Assembly (NCBI GenBank): GCA_041916775.1
Contig: JAYRYZ010000023.1
Span: forward strand, 1 to 64,000
Length of the DNA: 64,000 bases
Direction of reading: 5' to 3'
Source: UBA2357 sp041916775
GTDB taxonomy: Bacteria > Pseudomonadota > Gammaproteobacteria > Burkholderiales > Rhodocyclaceae
The position numbers were made by a program, and so were the translations under genes. The notes under the pieces are model-generated. The model saw only the letters and a list, made by a program, of their open reading frames with translations. It did not search any database and was not told the origin of the DNA. Positions 1 to 7,141 of this stretch are shown piece after piece (within the stretch, counting starts at the first letter, position 1; each line of letters begins with the position of its first letter).

Positions 1-93
1 AATATTCCGACGCTTGGCGCGTGGTCCACGACCGCACTGGCGATGCTGCTGGGGTTCGTCGCCCTGTCGCGCCGCCGCAACATTCGCATTTGA
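1..93 (+). CDS. IPTL-CTERM sorted protein, C-terminal fragment
   Basis: Only the last 30 codons lie in the window, ending at the TGA at 91-93. The peptide starts with the motif IPTLGAW, continues with a hydrophobic stretch (about residues 9-23 of the fragment) and ends in a basic SRRRNIRI tail. This tripartite layout is the IPTL-CTERM protein-sorting signal, recognised by an exosortase-type transpeptidase (XrtH type in the literature), so the full protein is probably exported and processed at the membrane or outer surface. The body of the protein, and so its function, lies outside the window. The gene ends 33 bp before a secreted collagen-like gene on the same strand, which suggests the two may be co-expressed. 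Confidence 0.8.
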   Translation, partial: NIPTLGAWSTTALAMLLGFVALSRRRNIRI

Positions 94-126
94 ACGCATT
101 CAATATCTGAGCGGAGAACCCAAGGA

Positions 127-816
127 ATGAACTCGAACCCTGGCATGCCTTCGAGGCTGCTGCTGGCACTGTGCATGGCGCTGCCGCAGGTGAACATGGC
201 CGCCGACATCATCGCGCAGCCGCCCGCAGGCGGTGGCTTCGCGGTGCGCAACGCGGGCAACACCACAGACCGCTTCCGCGTCGATGAAGCCGCAGGCACC
301 GTGAGCATTCCCGGCCTCAACGGCGCCACCGCGCAGGAGGAGGTCACCTGCTTCGACGCGGCCACCGGCCAGCTCGGGCCGTGCACCGGCAGCCTCACCG
401 GCGCCACCGGTGCGACCGGCCCGACAGGGCCCACCGGACCCACTGGAGCACAGGGCGTTCAAGGCCTTGCAGGCGCTGACGGAACGGACGGCGCAACCGG
501 CCCAGCCGGGCCGACCGGACCAACAGGACCAACGGGAAGTACCGGGGCAACCGGCGATACCGGACCGACCGGGCCGGCCTCACTTGCAACGGTGTCGGAT
601 TCCGCGCCTGTTGGTGTGTGCAGCACAGGCGAAATTCACTTCGACAGCGTCACAGCATACCTTTACGTTTGCACGGCATCGGGATGGCAGCACGCTGCGG
701 GGGTGGTGGGTCCAACCGGGCCGGCGGGAGCCGTTGGCGAGATCGGCCCCATGGGCCCGACTGGACCTACAGGTCCGACAGGCCCCACCGGACCCACTGG
801 ACCGATCGGACCCTGA
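127..816 (+). CDS. Secreted collagen-like GPT-repeat protein
   Basis: Predicted 229-residue exported protein. Residues 1-26 look like a signal peptide with cleavage near NMA/AD. Residues 27-87 form a short non-repeat head with two cysteines. Residues 92-150 and 195-229 are uninterrupted Gly-X-Y triplets, mostly GPT, as in bacterial collagen-like triple helices. They are split by a 44-residue non-collagen insert with two cysteines, of a type seen in tail-fibre-like proteins. The chain stops inside the second collagen block, with no C-terminal trimerisation domain or anchor. GPT triplets in the Bacillus exosporium protein BclA carry O-glycans on Thr, and a glycosyltransferase gene follows 28 bp downstream, so glycosylation is a reasonable inference. 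A GGAG at 113-116 serves as ribosome-binding site. The function is unknown. Confidence 0.8.
   Translation: MNSNPGMPSRLLLALCMALPQVNMAADIIAQPPAGGGFAVRNAGNTTDRFRVDEAAGTVSIPGLNGATAQEEVTCFDAATGQLGPCTGSLTGATGATGPTGPTGPTGAQGVQGLAGADGTDGATGPAGPTGPTGPTGSTGATGDTGPTGPASLATVSDSAPVGVCSTGEIHFDSVTAYLYVCTASGWQHAAGVVGPTGPAGAVGEIGPMGPTGPTGPTGPTGPTGPIGP
400..576 (+). repeat. Collagen-coding triplet repeat, block 1
   Basis: In-frame 9-bp-type repeat units encoding Gly-X-Y, predominantly GPT/GAT. The units are imperfect at DNA level, with alternating synonymous codons, but similar enough to allow slippage or recombination with block 2. Confidence 0.8.
709..813 (+). repeat. Collagen-coding triplet repeat, block 2
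   Basis: Second Gly-X-Y block, ending in six near-consecutive GPT triplets directly before the stop codon at 814-816. It has the same codon pattern as block 1 and is separated from it by the non-collagen insert. Confidence 0.8.
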
Positions 817-844
817 GCGTCTTCCGCCCCTCTCCGATTAGGCG

Positions 845-2788
845 TTGGAACTCCTTGGTTTGGAACGCATTTCCATCTGCTTGAACATGATCGTCAAGGA
901 CGAGGCCCGCGTCATTGAACGCGGCCTCGCCTCGGTCAAGCCTTTCATAGACTACTGGGTGATCGTCGACACCGGCTCCAGCGACGGCACCCAGGACATC
1001 ATCCGCCGCTTCATGGCGGATATCCCTGGCGAGCTGCACGAACGCCCGTGGCAGGACTTCGGCCACAACCGCAGCGAGGCGATGGCGCTCGCGCGTGGCA
1101 AGGGCGACTATGTGCTGGTGATGGACGCAGACAACCTCTTCCATGCGCCACCGGGTTGGCAGTGGCCGGCACTGTCCGCTCCGGCCTACTACCTGGACCT
1201 CGTCAGCAGTGGCACCCGTTACCGCCAGTGCCTGCTGGTGTCCAACGCCCTGCCCTGGCGCTGGGTGGGCGTGCTGCACGAATACCTGACCACCGACGCG
1301 CCCCACCACATCGAAGCGCTCGCAGGGCCGTGGGTGGAGCGCCGCCACGAAGGGGCGCGCAGCCGCGATCCCGAGGTGTTCCGCAAGGATGCGGCCATCC
1401 TCGAGGCGGCCTTGTGGAAAGAGCCCGACAACACCCGCTATGCGTTCTACCTCGCGCAGAGCTGGCGTGATGCAGGCGAGCTCGATAAAGCTCGCCAGGC
1501 CTATCTGAAGCGCGCGCAGATGGGCGGCTGGGTCGAGGAGACCTGGTACGCGCTGTATCAGGTGGGTGTGCTCACCGAACGCTTGCAAGGCAGCGCGGCC
1601 GAGGTGCGTGACGCCTATCTCGCGGCTTACCAGAACCGACCGACCCGTGCGGAGCCGCTGGTGGCGCTGGCGCGCTGGCACAACCGCCGGCGGGAATGGG
1701 CGATGGGGCAGCTCTATGCCCGGGCGGCGATGAGCCTCAAGCCCCCCGCCGACATCCTCTTCATGGACGAGGGCATGTACCGCTGGGGCGCGACGGACGA
1801 GGCCTCGGTGTCCGCCTTCTGGCTCGGCGACCACCGCGAGAGTTTCAGGCTGGCGATGCGCCTGCTCGACGACGATCTCCTGCCCGAGTCGGAGCGCCTG
1901 CGGGTCGAAGCCAACCGGGATTTCTCGGCGCCTGCGGTCGCACAGGCGAACACGCGTTACCCCCGCGACATCGTCGATGAACTCGTCGCGAGAATGGCTG
2001 CGCGGCCCCGTCCCGAAATGCATGGCGGCGATGCCACCTTCACCATCACCACCTGCAAACGGCTCGATCTCTTCGAGCGGACGATGAACTCGTTCCTCAA
2101 CTGCTGCACGGACCTGCACCGCATCCGCCGCTTCGTCTGTGCGGACGACAACTCGAGCGCCGAGGACCGTGCGCGCATGCAGGCGCTGTACCCGTTCTTC
2201 GAGTTCATCCTCAAGGGGCCGGAGGCCAAGGGCCACGCGCGCAGCATGAACCTGCTCCGCGCCGAGGTGGACACGCCGTACTGGCTGCACATGGAGGACG
2301 ACTGGGAGTTCCTCGTCACCACAGACTACATCGGGCGCGCCGCGGACATCCTGCAAGCGGCCCCCGAGACAGCGCAGGTGGTGTTCAACCGCAACTACGC
2401 CGAAACGCTGGCGAACCGCAGCCTGGTTGGTGGCACACGCAGAAAGCTCCCCTCATCCGGCAAGCGCTACGTCCTGCACGAGCATATACCACCCGAGGCA
2501 CACGCCGCGTTCTTCGCGAAGCACCCTGCCGACGCGCGCAGCAACATGTGGTGGCCGCACTTCTCGCTGCAACCCTCGCTGATGGATGCGCGAAAGGTGC
2601 TCGCACTCGGCCCCTTCGACGAGGGTGGCGGCCATTTCGAGCAGACATTCGCCAGGCAGTTCATGGCACAAGGGCACTGCACGGCCTTCTTCGACATGGT
2701 CGTATGCCAACACATCGGCCGACTCATCGCGGAACGCGGCTCGGGCAAGCTCAACGCTTACGAGCTGAACGATGTGGCGCAGTTCTGA
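845..2788 (+). CDS. Two-domain glycosyltransferase with TPR-like middle
   Basis: Predicted 647 residues from a TTG start; a second TTG at 860 with GGAA upstream is an equally good start. The N-terminal GT-A domain (about 9-225) has the family 2 signatures ICLNMIVKDEA, VDTGSSDGT and the metal/nucleotide-sugar site MDADN at 93-97. The middle (about 170-380) is helical and TPR-like. From about residue 392 a second GT-A-like domain follows, with TTCKR near its start, CADDNS, and a second acidic motif MEDDWEF near 483-489. No membrane segment is evident, so the enzyme is probably cytosolic. It lies directly behind the GPT-repeat protein, and the inferred role is building a sugar chain on that protein or on another cell-surface acceptor. 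Domain family is well supported; the substrate is not. Confidence 0.8.
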   Translation: MELLGLERISICLNMIVKDEARVIERGLASVKPFIDYWVIVDTGSSDGTQDIIRRFMADIPGELHERPWQDFGHNRSEAMALARGKGDYVLVMDADNLFHAPPGWQWPALSAPAYYLDLVSSGTRYRQCLLVSNALPWRWVGVLHEYLTTDAPHHIEALAGPWVERRHEGARSRDPEVFRKDAAILEAALWKEPDNTRYAFYLAQSWRDAGELDKARQAYLKRAQMGGWVEETWYALYQVGVLTERLQGSAAEVRDAYLAAYQNRPTRAEPLVALARWHNRRREWAMGQLYARAAMSLKPPADILFMDEGMYRWGATDEASVSAFWLGDHRESFRLAMRLLDDDLLPESERLRVEANRDFSAPAVAQANTRYPRDIVDELVARMAARPRPEMHGGDATFTITTCKRLDLFERTMNSFLNCCTDLHRIRRFVCADDNSSAEDRARMQALYPFFEFILKGPEAKGHARSMNLLRAEVDTPYWLHMEDDWEFLVTTDYIGRAADILQAAPETAQVVFNRNYAETLANRSLVGGTRRKLPSSGKRYVLHEHIPPEAHAAFFAKHPADARSNMWWPHFSLQPSLMDARKVLALGPFDEGGGHFEQTFARQFMAQGHCTAFFDMVVCQHIGRLIAERGSGKLNAYELNDVAQF

Positions 2789-2817
2789 GGCGCCTCCTCC
2801 AAACCATTACTGACAGG

Positions 2818-2840
2818 GCACCGGTTCATGTGACCGGTGC
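2818..2840 (+). terminator. Inverted repeat after the glycosyltransferase gene
   Basis: Perfect 8-bp arms (GCACCGGT at 2818-2825, ACCGGTGC at 2833-2840) around a 7-nt loop, 30 bp past the stop codon. There is no T-run, so this is only a possible terminator or mRNA 3' end stabiliser. Confidence 0.35.
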
Positions 2841-3205
2841 TGCCATCCCCCCGCCGCGAAAAGCAAGATCATGATTTAGCCCAACGCCATGGCATTGCCA
2901 TGAATCCGCTCATCACCGCATTGGTCCTTGCCGGATTGGGGATTGCCTCGGCAATGCGTTCGATCCTTGCGCAGCCGGTGCCGAGCCGCGTCCACCTGCG
3001 CACCTCTTCTTCCCGAACTGCGTTGCGCTCGATCACCACCGTATGGATTGGGTGCTTGGCGCTCGCCTGCCCGAGCATCTGAACCGACAGACGATGCGAA
3101 TATGGCATTGGCAAAAAAATTTGCAAACTCTGGGTGCATGTAGCTGACATGCTCTGTCAACCGCAAGCGATAATGCGAACACTGATCTACATGAAGGAAT
3201 CTCCA
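2841..3205. other. Intergenic region without a supported gene
   Basis: About 365 bp between the glycosyltransferase and the first secreted paralogue. Short open frames on both strands have no recognisable domain. One, from 2900, starts with a hydrophobic stretch like a signal peptide but soon becomes low-quality sequence. A possible sigma-70 promoter for the downstream gene is CTGACA (3144-3149) and GATAAT (3169-3174), with a long 19-bp spacer. Confidence 0.5.
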
Positions 3206-3808
3206 ATGAATCGCCTTCACGTCCTGTCCGCCTTGACCTTGAGTATCTGTACAACGATCGCGACCGCATCATCAGGGATCGTTTGCCCAGAGATCGAACG
3301 CGACTCGCCGCTTCGCAACGTCTCCTCTGCCGGCTGGGCAACTCGGGAACATCCGGTCACCGTATGCACGATCGTGGATAAGGCGTATTTCCACAATAAC
3401 CGTATCGTCGTGATCATGGCGGAGTCCGAGGACGGCGATGCGCAGTTGAGCGTGGTCGACGCCGTGTCGAACCGGATCATCGCCATACGCGACGACTGGC
3501 TTCATGAGCAGAGAACCTCGGCGAGCATCCTCGGACCGATCGCGGTGATGACACCGGCAAAGGTGATCAAGAACCTGTACGCGCACCCAAGGCTCCCGAA
3601 GCGAACATCCGACGCGCTGGTCATGCTTGGCGCTCCGACAGATTCCAACAGCGGACTCTCAGCGATCTGTGCAGTTGGCTACCCAAAACAGGCGCGTGCG
3701 TGGGTGTCAGTATCGATCACACGTGACACCTTCGCGTGTCTTCCCGAACTGGGATCTGCGCCGCCAAAAAACGAGGGCGACTACTACCTCTCGGACCGAC
3801 TTCCCTAG
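3206..3808 (+). CDS. Secreted paralogue family protein, copy 1
   Basis: Predicted 200-residue exported protein of a family I do not recognise. The start at 3206 is chosen because AAGGA sits 7 nt upstream and a signal peptide follows immediately (residues 1-22, cleavage after TATA). The mature part begins with a Cys a few residues in. It shares with the next two genes a GDA motif near the middle, a DDW motif, and a C-terminal Cys-x-x-GYPK segment followed by a Ser-Ile-Thr strand. Even cysteine spacing suggests disulfides in the periplasm or outside the cell. This is the most divergent of the three copies: it has an extra loop between DDW and GYPK and a longer tail. No membrane anchor, lipobox or enzyme motif is visible. 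Confidence 0.75.
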   Translation: MNRLHVLSALTLSICTTIATASSGIVCPEIERDSPLRNVSSAGWATREHPVTVCTIVDKAYFHNNRIVVIMAESEDGDAQLSVVDAVSNRIIAIRDDWLHEQRTSASILGPIAVMTPAKVIKNLYAHPRLPKRTSDALVMLGAPTDSNSGLSAICAVGYPKQARAWVSVSITRDTFACLPELGSAPPKNEGDYYLSDRLP

Positions 3809-3893
3809 CCATGTGCAAACGGGCAACTTGCGGTTGCGGCCCATTCGCTTCGCCTTACACCCGGCCCGTCTGACGTTCCAGAGGCTCATTCAT

Positions 3894-4427
3894 ATGAATA
3901 TGTTCAGCATCCACCACACACTTGCGCTTGCGGCCACCCTGTGCGTCCACTCAGTCGCGAGTGCTGCCTGTGCCGACTTCCGGGAGGACGTTCCGGTACT
4001 GAATGTTTCGACGACCCGCCTGGCGTCAGCCCTTGATCCCGTCATCGCCTGCGCAATGATCGATCCCATGCACTTCATCGACGATAGCGCCGCGTTTCTG
4101 ACCGAGGCCGATGTCGGCGACGCGGTGATGGAGATTCGCTACGTCTCCGGCGGCTTTCCTCAACGGACTGCTGACGACTGGGGTTCGGACTTGTCCGCCG
4201 ATGAGAAAGCACTCCTGCTAGGAAGGCTCCGCGCCCCCGAGCGCAACACGGACGCCGCCCTGTTGTTGAAGTCCGATCCTGCACAAGCCGGGCAGGAACT
4301 CTATGGTGTCTGTGTGTACGGCTATCCCAAGACAGGTGAGGCCAGGACCTCGGTCTCGATCACGACACTGCGAATGCCGGCAGCCTCGGACTGCCAGACC
4401 AATACGACGGTCTATTTCGAGCACTGA
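3894..4427 (+). CDS. Secreted paralogue family protein, copy 2
   Basis: Predicted 177 residues with a signal peptide ending near ASA (about residue 23). The ATG at 3894 has AGAGG 9 nt upstream; an ATG two codons later is the alternative. The conserved points of the family are all present: N-terminal Cys, GDA, DDW, and VCVYGYPK followed by TSVSIT. The chain ends with YFEH, matching YFER at the end of copy 3, so copies 2 and 3 are the closest pair. It lies 85 bp after copy 1 on the same strand, which fits tandem duplication followed by divergence. Function unknown; secretion is inferred from the signal peptide. Confidence 0.75.
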   Translation: MNMFSIHHTLALAATLCVHSVASAACADFREDVPVLNVSTTRLASALDPVIACAMIDPMHFIDDSAAFLTEADVGDAVMEIRYVSGGFPQRTADDWGSDLSADEKALLLGRLRAPERNTDAALLLKSDPAQAGQELYGVCVYGYPKTGEARTSVSITTLRMPAASDCQTNTTVYFEH

Positions 4428-4506
4428 GTTGCATCCGCTCAAACCGACCACGACAGTCAGAAGGCGACCCGATGCAGAACATGCAATACCGCGAGGAATG
4501 CGTACG

Positions 4507-5067
4507 ATGAATCCGCTCCGACTCCTGCCCCCTATCACGCTTTGCCTGAGCATCTGGTCGTCAGCCGCCGCTGACCAAAGTCTCTATTGCGACAACAACT
4601 TTGAACCACTCCAGACCGCTCACACCTTTGATTGGGCAACCCAACTCGCGCCAGCAAGCACGTGTGCTACGATCAACCCAAAGTACTTCGGGCCTGCGGA
4701 CTTCGCTGTTCAGGTGTGGGCCATCGCCGAACACGGCGATGCCGTGCTGGACATCTCATACCCTGAGAAGTCCTTTCCAATCCGCCGCTTCGACGACTGG
4801 CCGGTTGATCTGAGCGTCGAAGCCATCGACTCCCGCATCTTCGCACTCGCCGGGCTCAATCGTTCGACCGACGCCTTCGCGATCCTGCATTCGGACACAG
4901 CGCTATACACAAGCAAGTCTTCTGACGATCCGGATATACCGTTTGTCATATGCGCGAGCGGATACCCTAAGGAGGGACGTGACCGGATCTCCATTGTCAT
5001 CACATACGATCGCAGTTGCCTCGAACAGGCCGATGGTCCGTCCATCGTCACCTACTTTGAGCGATGA
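4507..5067 (+). CDS. Secreted paralogue family protein, copy 3
   Basis: Predicted 186 residues. The ATG at 4507 is preferred over the in-frame ATG at 4498 because GAGG at 4493-4496 is 10 nt away from the former and only 1 nt from the latter. The signal peptide ends near SAAA (about residue 22). The family landmarks are Cys shortly after cleavage, HGDAVLDIS, FDDW, and ICASGYPK followed by SIVIT, with the terminal YFER. It lies 79 bp after copy 2. The three genes form a short same-strand array with no other gene between them. No known domain was recognised, so no function is assigned. Confidence 0.75.
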   Translation: MNPLRLLPPITLCLSIWSSAAADQSLYCDNNFEPLQTAHTFDWATQLAPASTCATINPKYFGPADFAVQVWAIAEHGDAVLDISYPEKSFPIRRFDDWPVDLSVEAIDSRIFALAGLNRSTDAFAILHSDTALYTSKSSDDPDIPFVICASGYPKEGRDRISIVITYDRSCLEQADGPSIVTYFER

Positions 5068-5075
5068 CACGTATC

Positions 5076-5091
5076 TGTCGTAAACACGACA
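5076..5091 (+). promoter_or_regulatory. NifA-type upstream activator site
   Basis: The sequence matches TGT-N10-ACA exactly and is a perfect palindrome of TGTCGT and ACGACA around AAAC. Its centre is about 78 bp upstream of the predicted transcription start of the sigma-54 promoter below, a normal distance for a NifA site. A second inverted repeat (CGTAAACA at 5079-5086, TGTTTACG at 5114-5121) overlaps it. Confidence 0.75.
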
Positions 5092-5134
5092 TCGACAATC
5101 GTTCACAACACATTGTTTACGATGAACTTATAGC

Positions 5135-5150
5135 TGGCACTGCATTTGCA
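5135..5150 (+). promoter_or_regulatory. Sigma-54 (-24/-12) promoter of the nif accessory operon
   Basis: TGGCAC (5135-5140), five bases, then TTGCA (5146-5150): an exact RpoN consensus with correct GG/GC spacing. Transcription should start near 5161, between this element and the ribosome-binding site at 5168-5173. This rules out the upstream in-frame TTG at 5146 as the first codon of the next gene. Confidence 0.85.
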
Positions 5151-5178
5151 TGACTGCTCCCACCAACAAGGAGCCATC

Positions 5179-5508
5179 ATGCCAAGACCCAAAAAACACA
5201 TTCTCGTCTGCGTGCAGGGCCGGCCTGCAGGCCACCCGCGCGGGTCCTGTCAGGACAAGGGCTGCGGACAGACGTGGCAGGCGTTTTCGGACGCCTTCAC
5301 CACCCGCAACCTGTGGGCGGCCGGCTATCAGCTGACCAATACCGGCTGCCTGGGCCCCTGTCAGATCGGCCCCAGCGTGCTCGTCTATCCGGAAGGCGTG
5401 ATGTACACCGGGGTCAAACCGCAGGACATCGACACGATCATCGACGAGCACCTGCTGGGTGACAAGCCGGTCGCGCGCCTGCTGGCGCCGGCAGACGTGT
5501 GGAGCTGA
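5179..5508 (+). CDS. Thioredoxin-like [2Fe-2S] ferredoxin
   Basis: Predicted 109 residues, started at the ATG with AAGGAG 5 nt upstream, downstream of the sigma-54 start site. It belongs to the thioredoxin-fold [2Fe-2S] ferredoxin family. Likely cluster ligands are Cys11, Cys24, Cys57 and Cys61, the last two in a TGCLGPC motif, with a further Cys29. Such ferredoxins occur in nitrogen-fixation clusters as small cytosolic electron carriers or protective partners. It is the first gene of the NifA/sigma-54-type operon, and the next gene starts 5 bp after its stop, so expression is expected under nitrogen-fixing conditions. The exact redox partner is unknown. Confidence 0.85.
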   Translation: MPRPKKHILVCVQGRPAGHPRGSCQDKGCGQTWQAFSDAFTTRNLWAAGYQLTNTGCLGPCQIGPSVLVYPEGVMYTGVKPQDIDTIIDEHLLGDKPVARLLAPADVWS

Positions 5509-5512
5509 CATC

Positions 5513-5782
5513 ATGAGCCGGACGCAATACGAAGTGGGCGACATGGTGTTCGCGAGCGAAGACATCCTCAACGATGGCGGTATGCCGGGCATGGAAGAGG
5601 AGGAAGGGGTGATCGCCCCGGCCGGCACCCGCGGCGTGGTGGTGCATTTTGGCGTGGCCGAACTCGACGAGAGCAAGGAGATCTATCTGGTCCAGTTCGA
5701 GACCGGCCCGGACGGTGCACTCGGCCTGCCGGTTGGTTGCCTGCCGGAAGAGCTGACGCAGAACATCCCCCTGCCCGCCTGA
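5513..5782 (+). CDS. NifZ-like protein
   Basis: Predicted 89-residue cytosolic protein of the NifZ family. It has an N-terminal beta-strand segment YEVGDMVFA, an acidic DGGMPGMEEEEG stretch, then a segment around GTRGVVVHFG and a final VGCLPEELT. NifZ-type proteins assist maturation of the P-cluster or otherwise stabilise MoFe nitrogenase. This copy is short and lacks the extended tail of some NifZ proteins. Its place between a ferredoxin and a flavodoxin under a sigma-54 promoter supports a nitrogenase-related role. Family assignment rests on motif resemblance, so it should be read as NifZ-like rather than as the canonical nifZ. Confidence 0.7.
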   Translation: MSRTQYEVGDMVFASEDILNDGGMPGMEEEEGVIAPAGTRGVVVHFGVAELDESKEIYLVQFETGPDGALGLPVGCLPEELTQNIPLPA

Positions 5783-5793
5783 GGTCATTTCAA

Positions 5794-6324
5794 ATGGGCA
5801 AGATCGGCATCTTCTTCGGCACCGACACCGGCCGCACCCGCCTCATCGCCAAGCAGATCGCGAAGGCGCTGGGCGATGCGGCGGATGCGCCGGTGAATAT
5901 CGGGCGCACCACGCTGGAGGCCTTTCTCGCCTACGACGCGTTGATCCTCGGCAGCCCGACGCTGGGCGATGGCGAGTTGCCCGGCGAATCCACCGGTCTC
6001 AGCCAGCCCAGCTGGGAGGAGTTCCTGCCACAACTGACGGGCGCGGACCTGTCCGGCAAGGTGGTGGCGATCTTCGGCCTGGGTGACCAGAAGAAGTATC
6101 CCGACATGTTCGTGGACGCGATCGGGCTGCTGCACGATGCCGCTACCGCCGCGGGAGCGCGCGTGGTCGGATACTGGCCTACCGAGGGCTACGCATTCGA
6201 GGCGTCGCAGGCGGTGGTCGACGACCATTTCCTGGGGTTGGCGCTGGATCAGCACAACCAGCCCATCCTCACCGAAGAACGCCTGGCGCGCTGGCTGGCG
6301 CAGATCGGGCCGGAGCTGCAATGA
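5794..6324 (+). CDS. nifF: Flavodoxin (NifF-type)
   Basis: Predicted 176-residue long-chain flavodoxin. The FMN phosphate loop is GTDTGRTRLIAK near residues 8-19, followed by SPTLGDGELPG and the FGLGDQKKYPDMFVDAIG segment typical of long-chain flavodoxins. It is a soluble one-electron carrier, and in diazotrophs such a protein (NifF) donates electrons to the nitrogenase Fe protein. Placement in a nif accessory operon supports that role. The stop overlaps the start of the next gene (ATGATGA), so translation is probably coupled. The symbol is given from context; a general flavodoxin role is the alternative. Confidence 0.8.
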   Translation: MGKIGIFFGTDTGRTRLIAKQIAKALGDAADAPVNIGRTTLEAFLAYDALILGSPTLGDGELPGESTGLSQPSWEEFLPQLTGADLSGKVVAIFGLGDQKKYPDMFVDAIGLLHDAATAAGARVVGYWPTEGYAFEASQAVVDDHFLGLALDQHNQPILTEERLARWLAQIGPELQ

Positions 6325-6629
6325 TGAACGTCAACCCTTGGGCGGTTCCCAAGTCCCGCGAGATCCGCCGCCTGCTGTTGTCACTCGAGCCACTCGCCGC
6401 GGAAGCCTGCAATGTCACGCCAGACGCCGGCGACGACCCCTGTATCGTCACACTGCGCCACGTGGCGCTCGCACAATTGCGCGCCCACGTGTATCTGCAC
6501 GGTCAGCGCCCCGGCACCTACGGCATCTTCTACGAGTATCCGCATCCCGTACCCGGCATCATCGAGGCCGAGGAGAACCTGCCCCTGACACGGGCAGTGG
6601 AGAACCTTGCGATCCATTTTGACGCCTGA
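6321..6629 (+). CDS. Unknown protein of the nif accessory operon
   Basis: Predicted 102 residues starting at one of two adjacent ATGs (6321 or 6324) overlapping the flavodoxin stop. It contains a helical N-terminal half (KSREIRRLLLSLEPLAAEA), two cysteines, and a C-terminal segment with YGIFYEYPHPVPG. No signal peptide or membrane segment is present, so it is probably cytosolic. I do not recognise a family. Tight coupling to the flavodoxin and the downstream NifX-like gene suggests a role in nitrogenase electron supply or cofactor handling, but this is inference from position only. Confidence 0.65.
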   Translation: MMNVNPWAVPKSREIRRLLLSLEPLAAEACNVTPDAGDDPCIVTLRHVALAQLRAHVYLHGQRPGTYGIFYEYPHPVPGIIEAEENLPLTRAVENLAIHFDA

Positions 6630-6679
6630 CCGCCCCTCCCCGCCACGCCACACCCGAGACCCGCCCGGACCGGACCAAG

Positions 6680-7072
6680 ATGAAGATCGCGATCGCCACC
6701 AAGGCATTCACCACCGTCAGCGGGCACGCAGGTCAGGTTCGCGAGTGGCTGCTGTACGACCTCTCCGCACATGTTGCGCACCAGCTGCTGCCGGCGCCTC
6801 AGCGCATTGATCTCGACAAGTCGCAGATACTGCATGTGTTCGAGGACGACACGGCGCACCCGCTGGACGGGGTAGACATGGTGGTATGCGCAAGCGCCGG
6901 GGACGGCTTCGTGCGCCACATGCGCAAGCGCGGTGCCGATGTGCTGGTCACCGGCGAGAGCGATCCGGCCGTCGCGATCACGCGCATCCTCGCGGGCGAG
7001 GCGCTGGCCAACCCGCGCTTCGACATCACGACCAGCCTGTGCAAGCTGCGGGATCTGTTCTCGCGCTACTGA
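6680..7072 (+). CDS. NifX/NafY-family cofactor-binding protein
   Basis: Predicted 130 residues of the dinitrogenase iron-molybdenum cofactor biosynthesis fold. It begins KIAIATK, has a GHAGQVREWLLYDL segment, and carries the conserved core strand-turn VDMVVCASAGDGFVRHMRKRG where members of this family bind FeMo-co or its precursors. One conserved cysteine lies in VCAS and another near the C-terminus. It is a soluble cytosolic protein, likely a carrier or temporary holder of NifB-co/FeMo-co. It is the last gene of the sigma-54 operon. Which of NifX, NafY or NifB-associated protein it most resembles cannot be settled by eye. Confidence 0.8.
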   Translation: MKIAIATKAFTTVSGHAGQVREWLLYDLSAHVAHQLLPAPQRIDLDKSQILHVFEDDTAHPLDGVDMVVCASAGDGFVRHMRKRGADVLVTGESDPAVAITRILAGEALANPRFDITTSLCKLRDLFSRY

Positions 7073-7106
7073 ACTTCGGGCTTCGGAGATTCGGAGGTTC
7101 GGACGC

Positions 7107-7123
7107 CTGGCGGTGATCGCCAG
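7107..7123. terminator. Hairpin between convergent genes
   Basis: CTGGCG (7107-7112) and CGCCAG (7118-7123) form a 6-bp stem in the 69-bp gap between the nif operon and yaeQ, which converge here. There is no T-run on either side; a possible bidirectional terminator. Confidence 0.3.
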
Positions 7124-7141
7124 CGCCCAAGCGTACAAGGC

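Noticed and set aside
400..813. Regular repeats that could suggest a CRISPR array
   Set aside because: The repeats are 9-bp, in frame, encode Gly-X-Y and lack spacers of constant length.
767..2356. 529-codon open frame on the minus strand
   Set aside because: Antisense to the collagen-like and glycosyltransferase genes, which have coherent domains; this frame has none.
2837..3082. Possible small secreted protein with a hydrophobic start at 2900
   Set aside because: Only the first 20 residues look like a signal peptide; the rest is Ser/Arg-rich with no homology to the neighbouring secreted family and no good ribosome-binding site.
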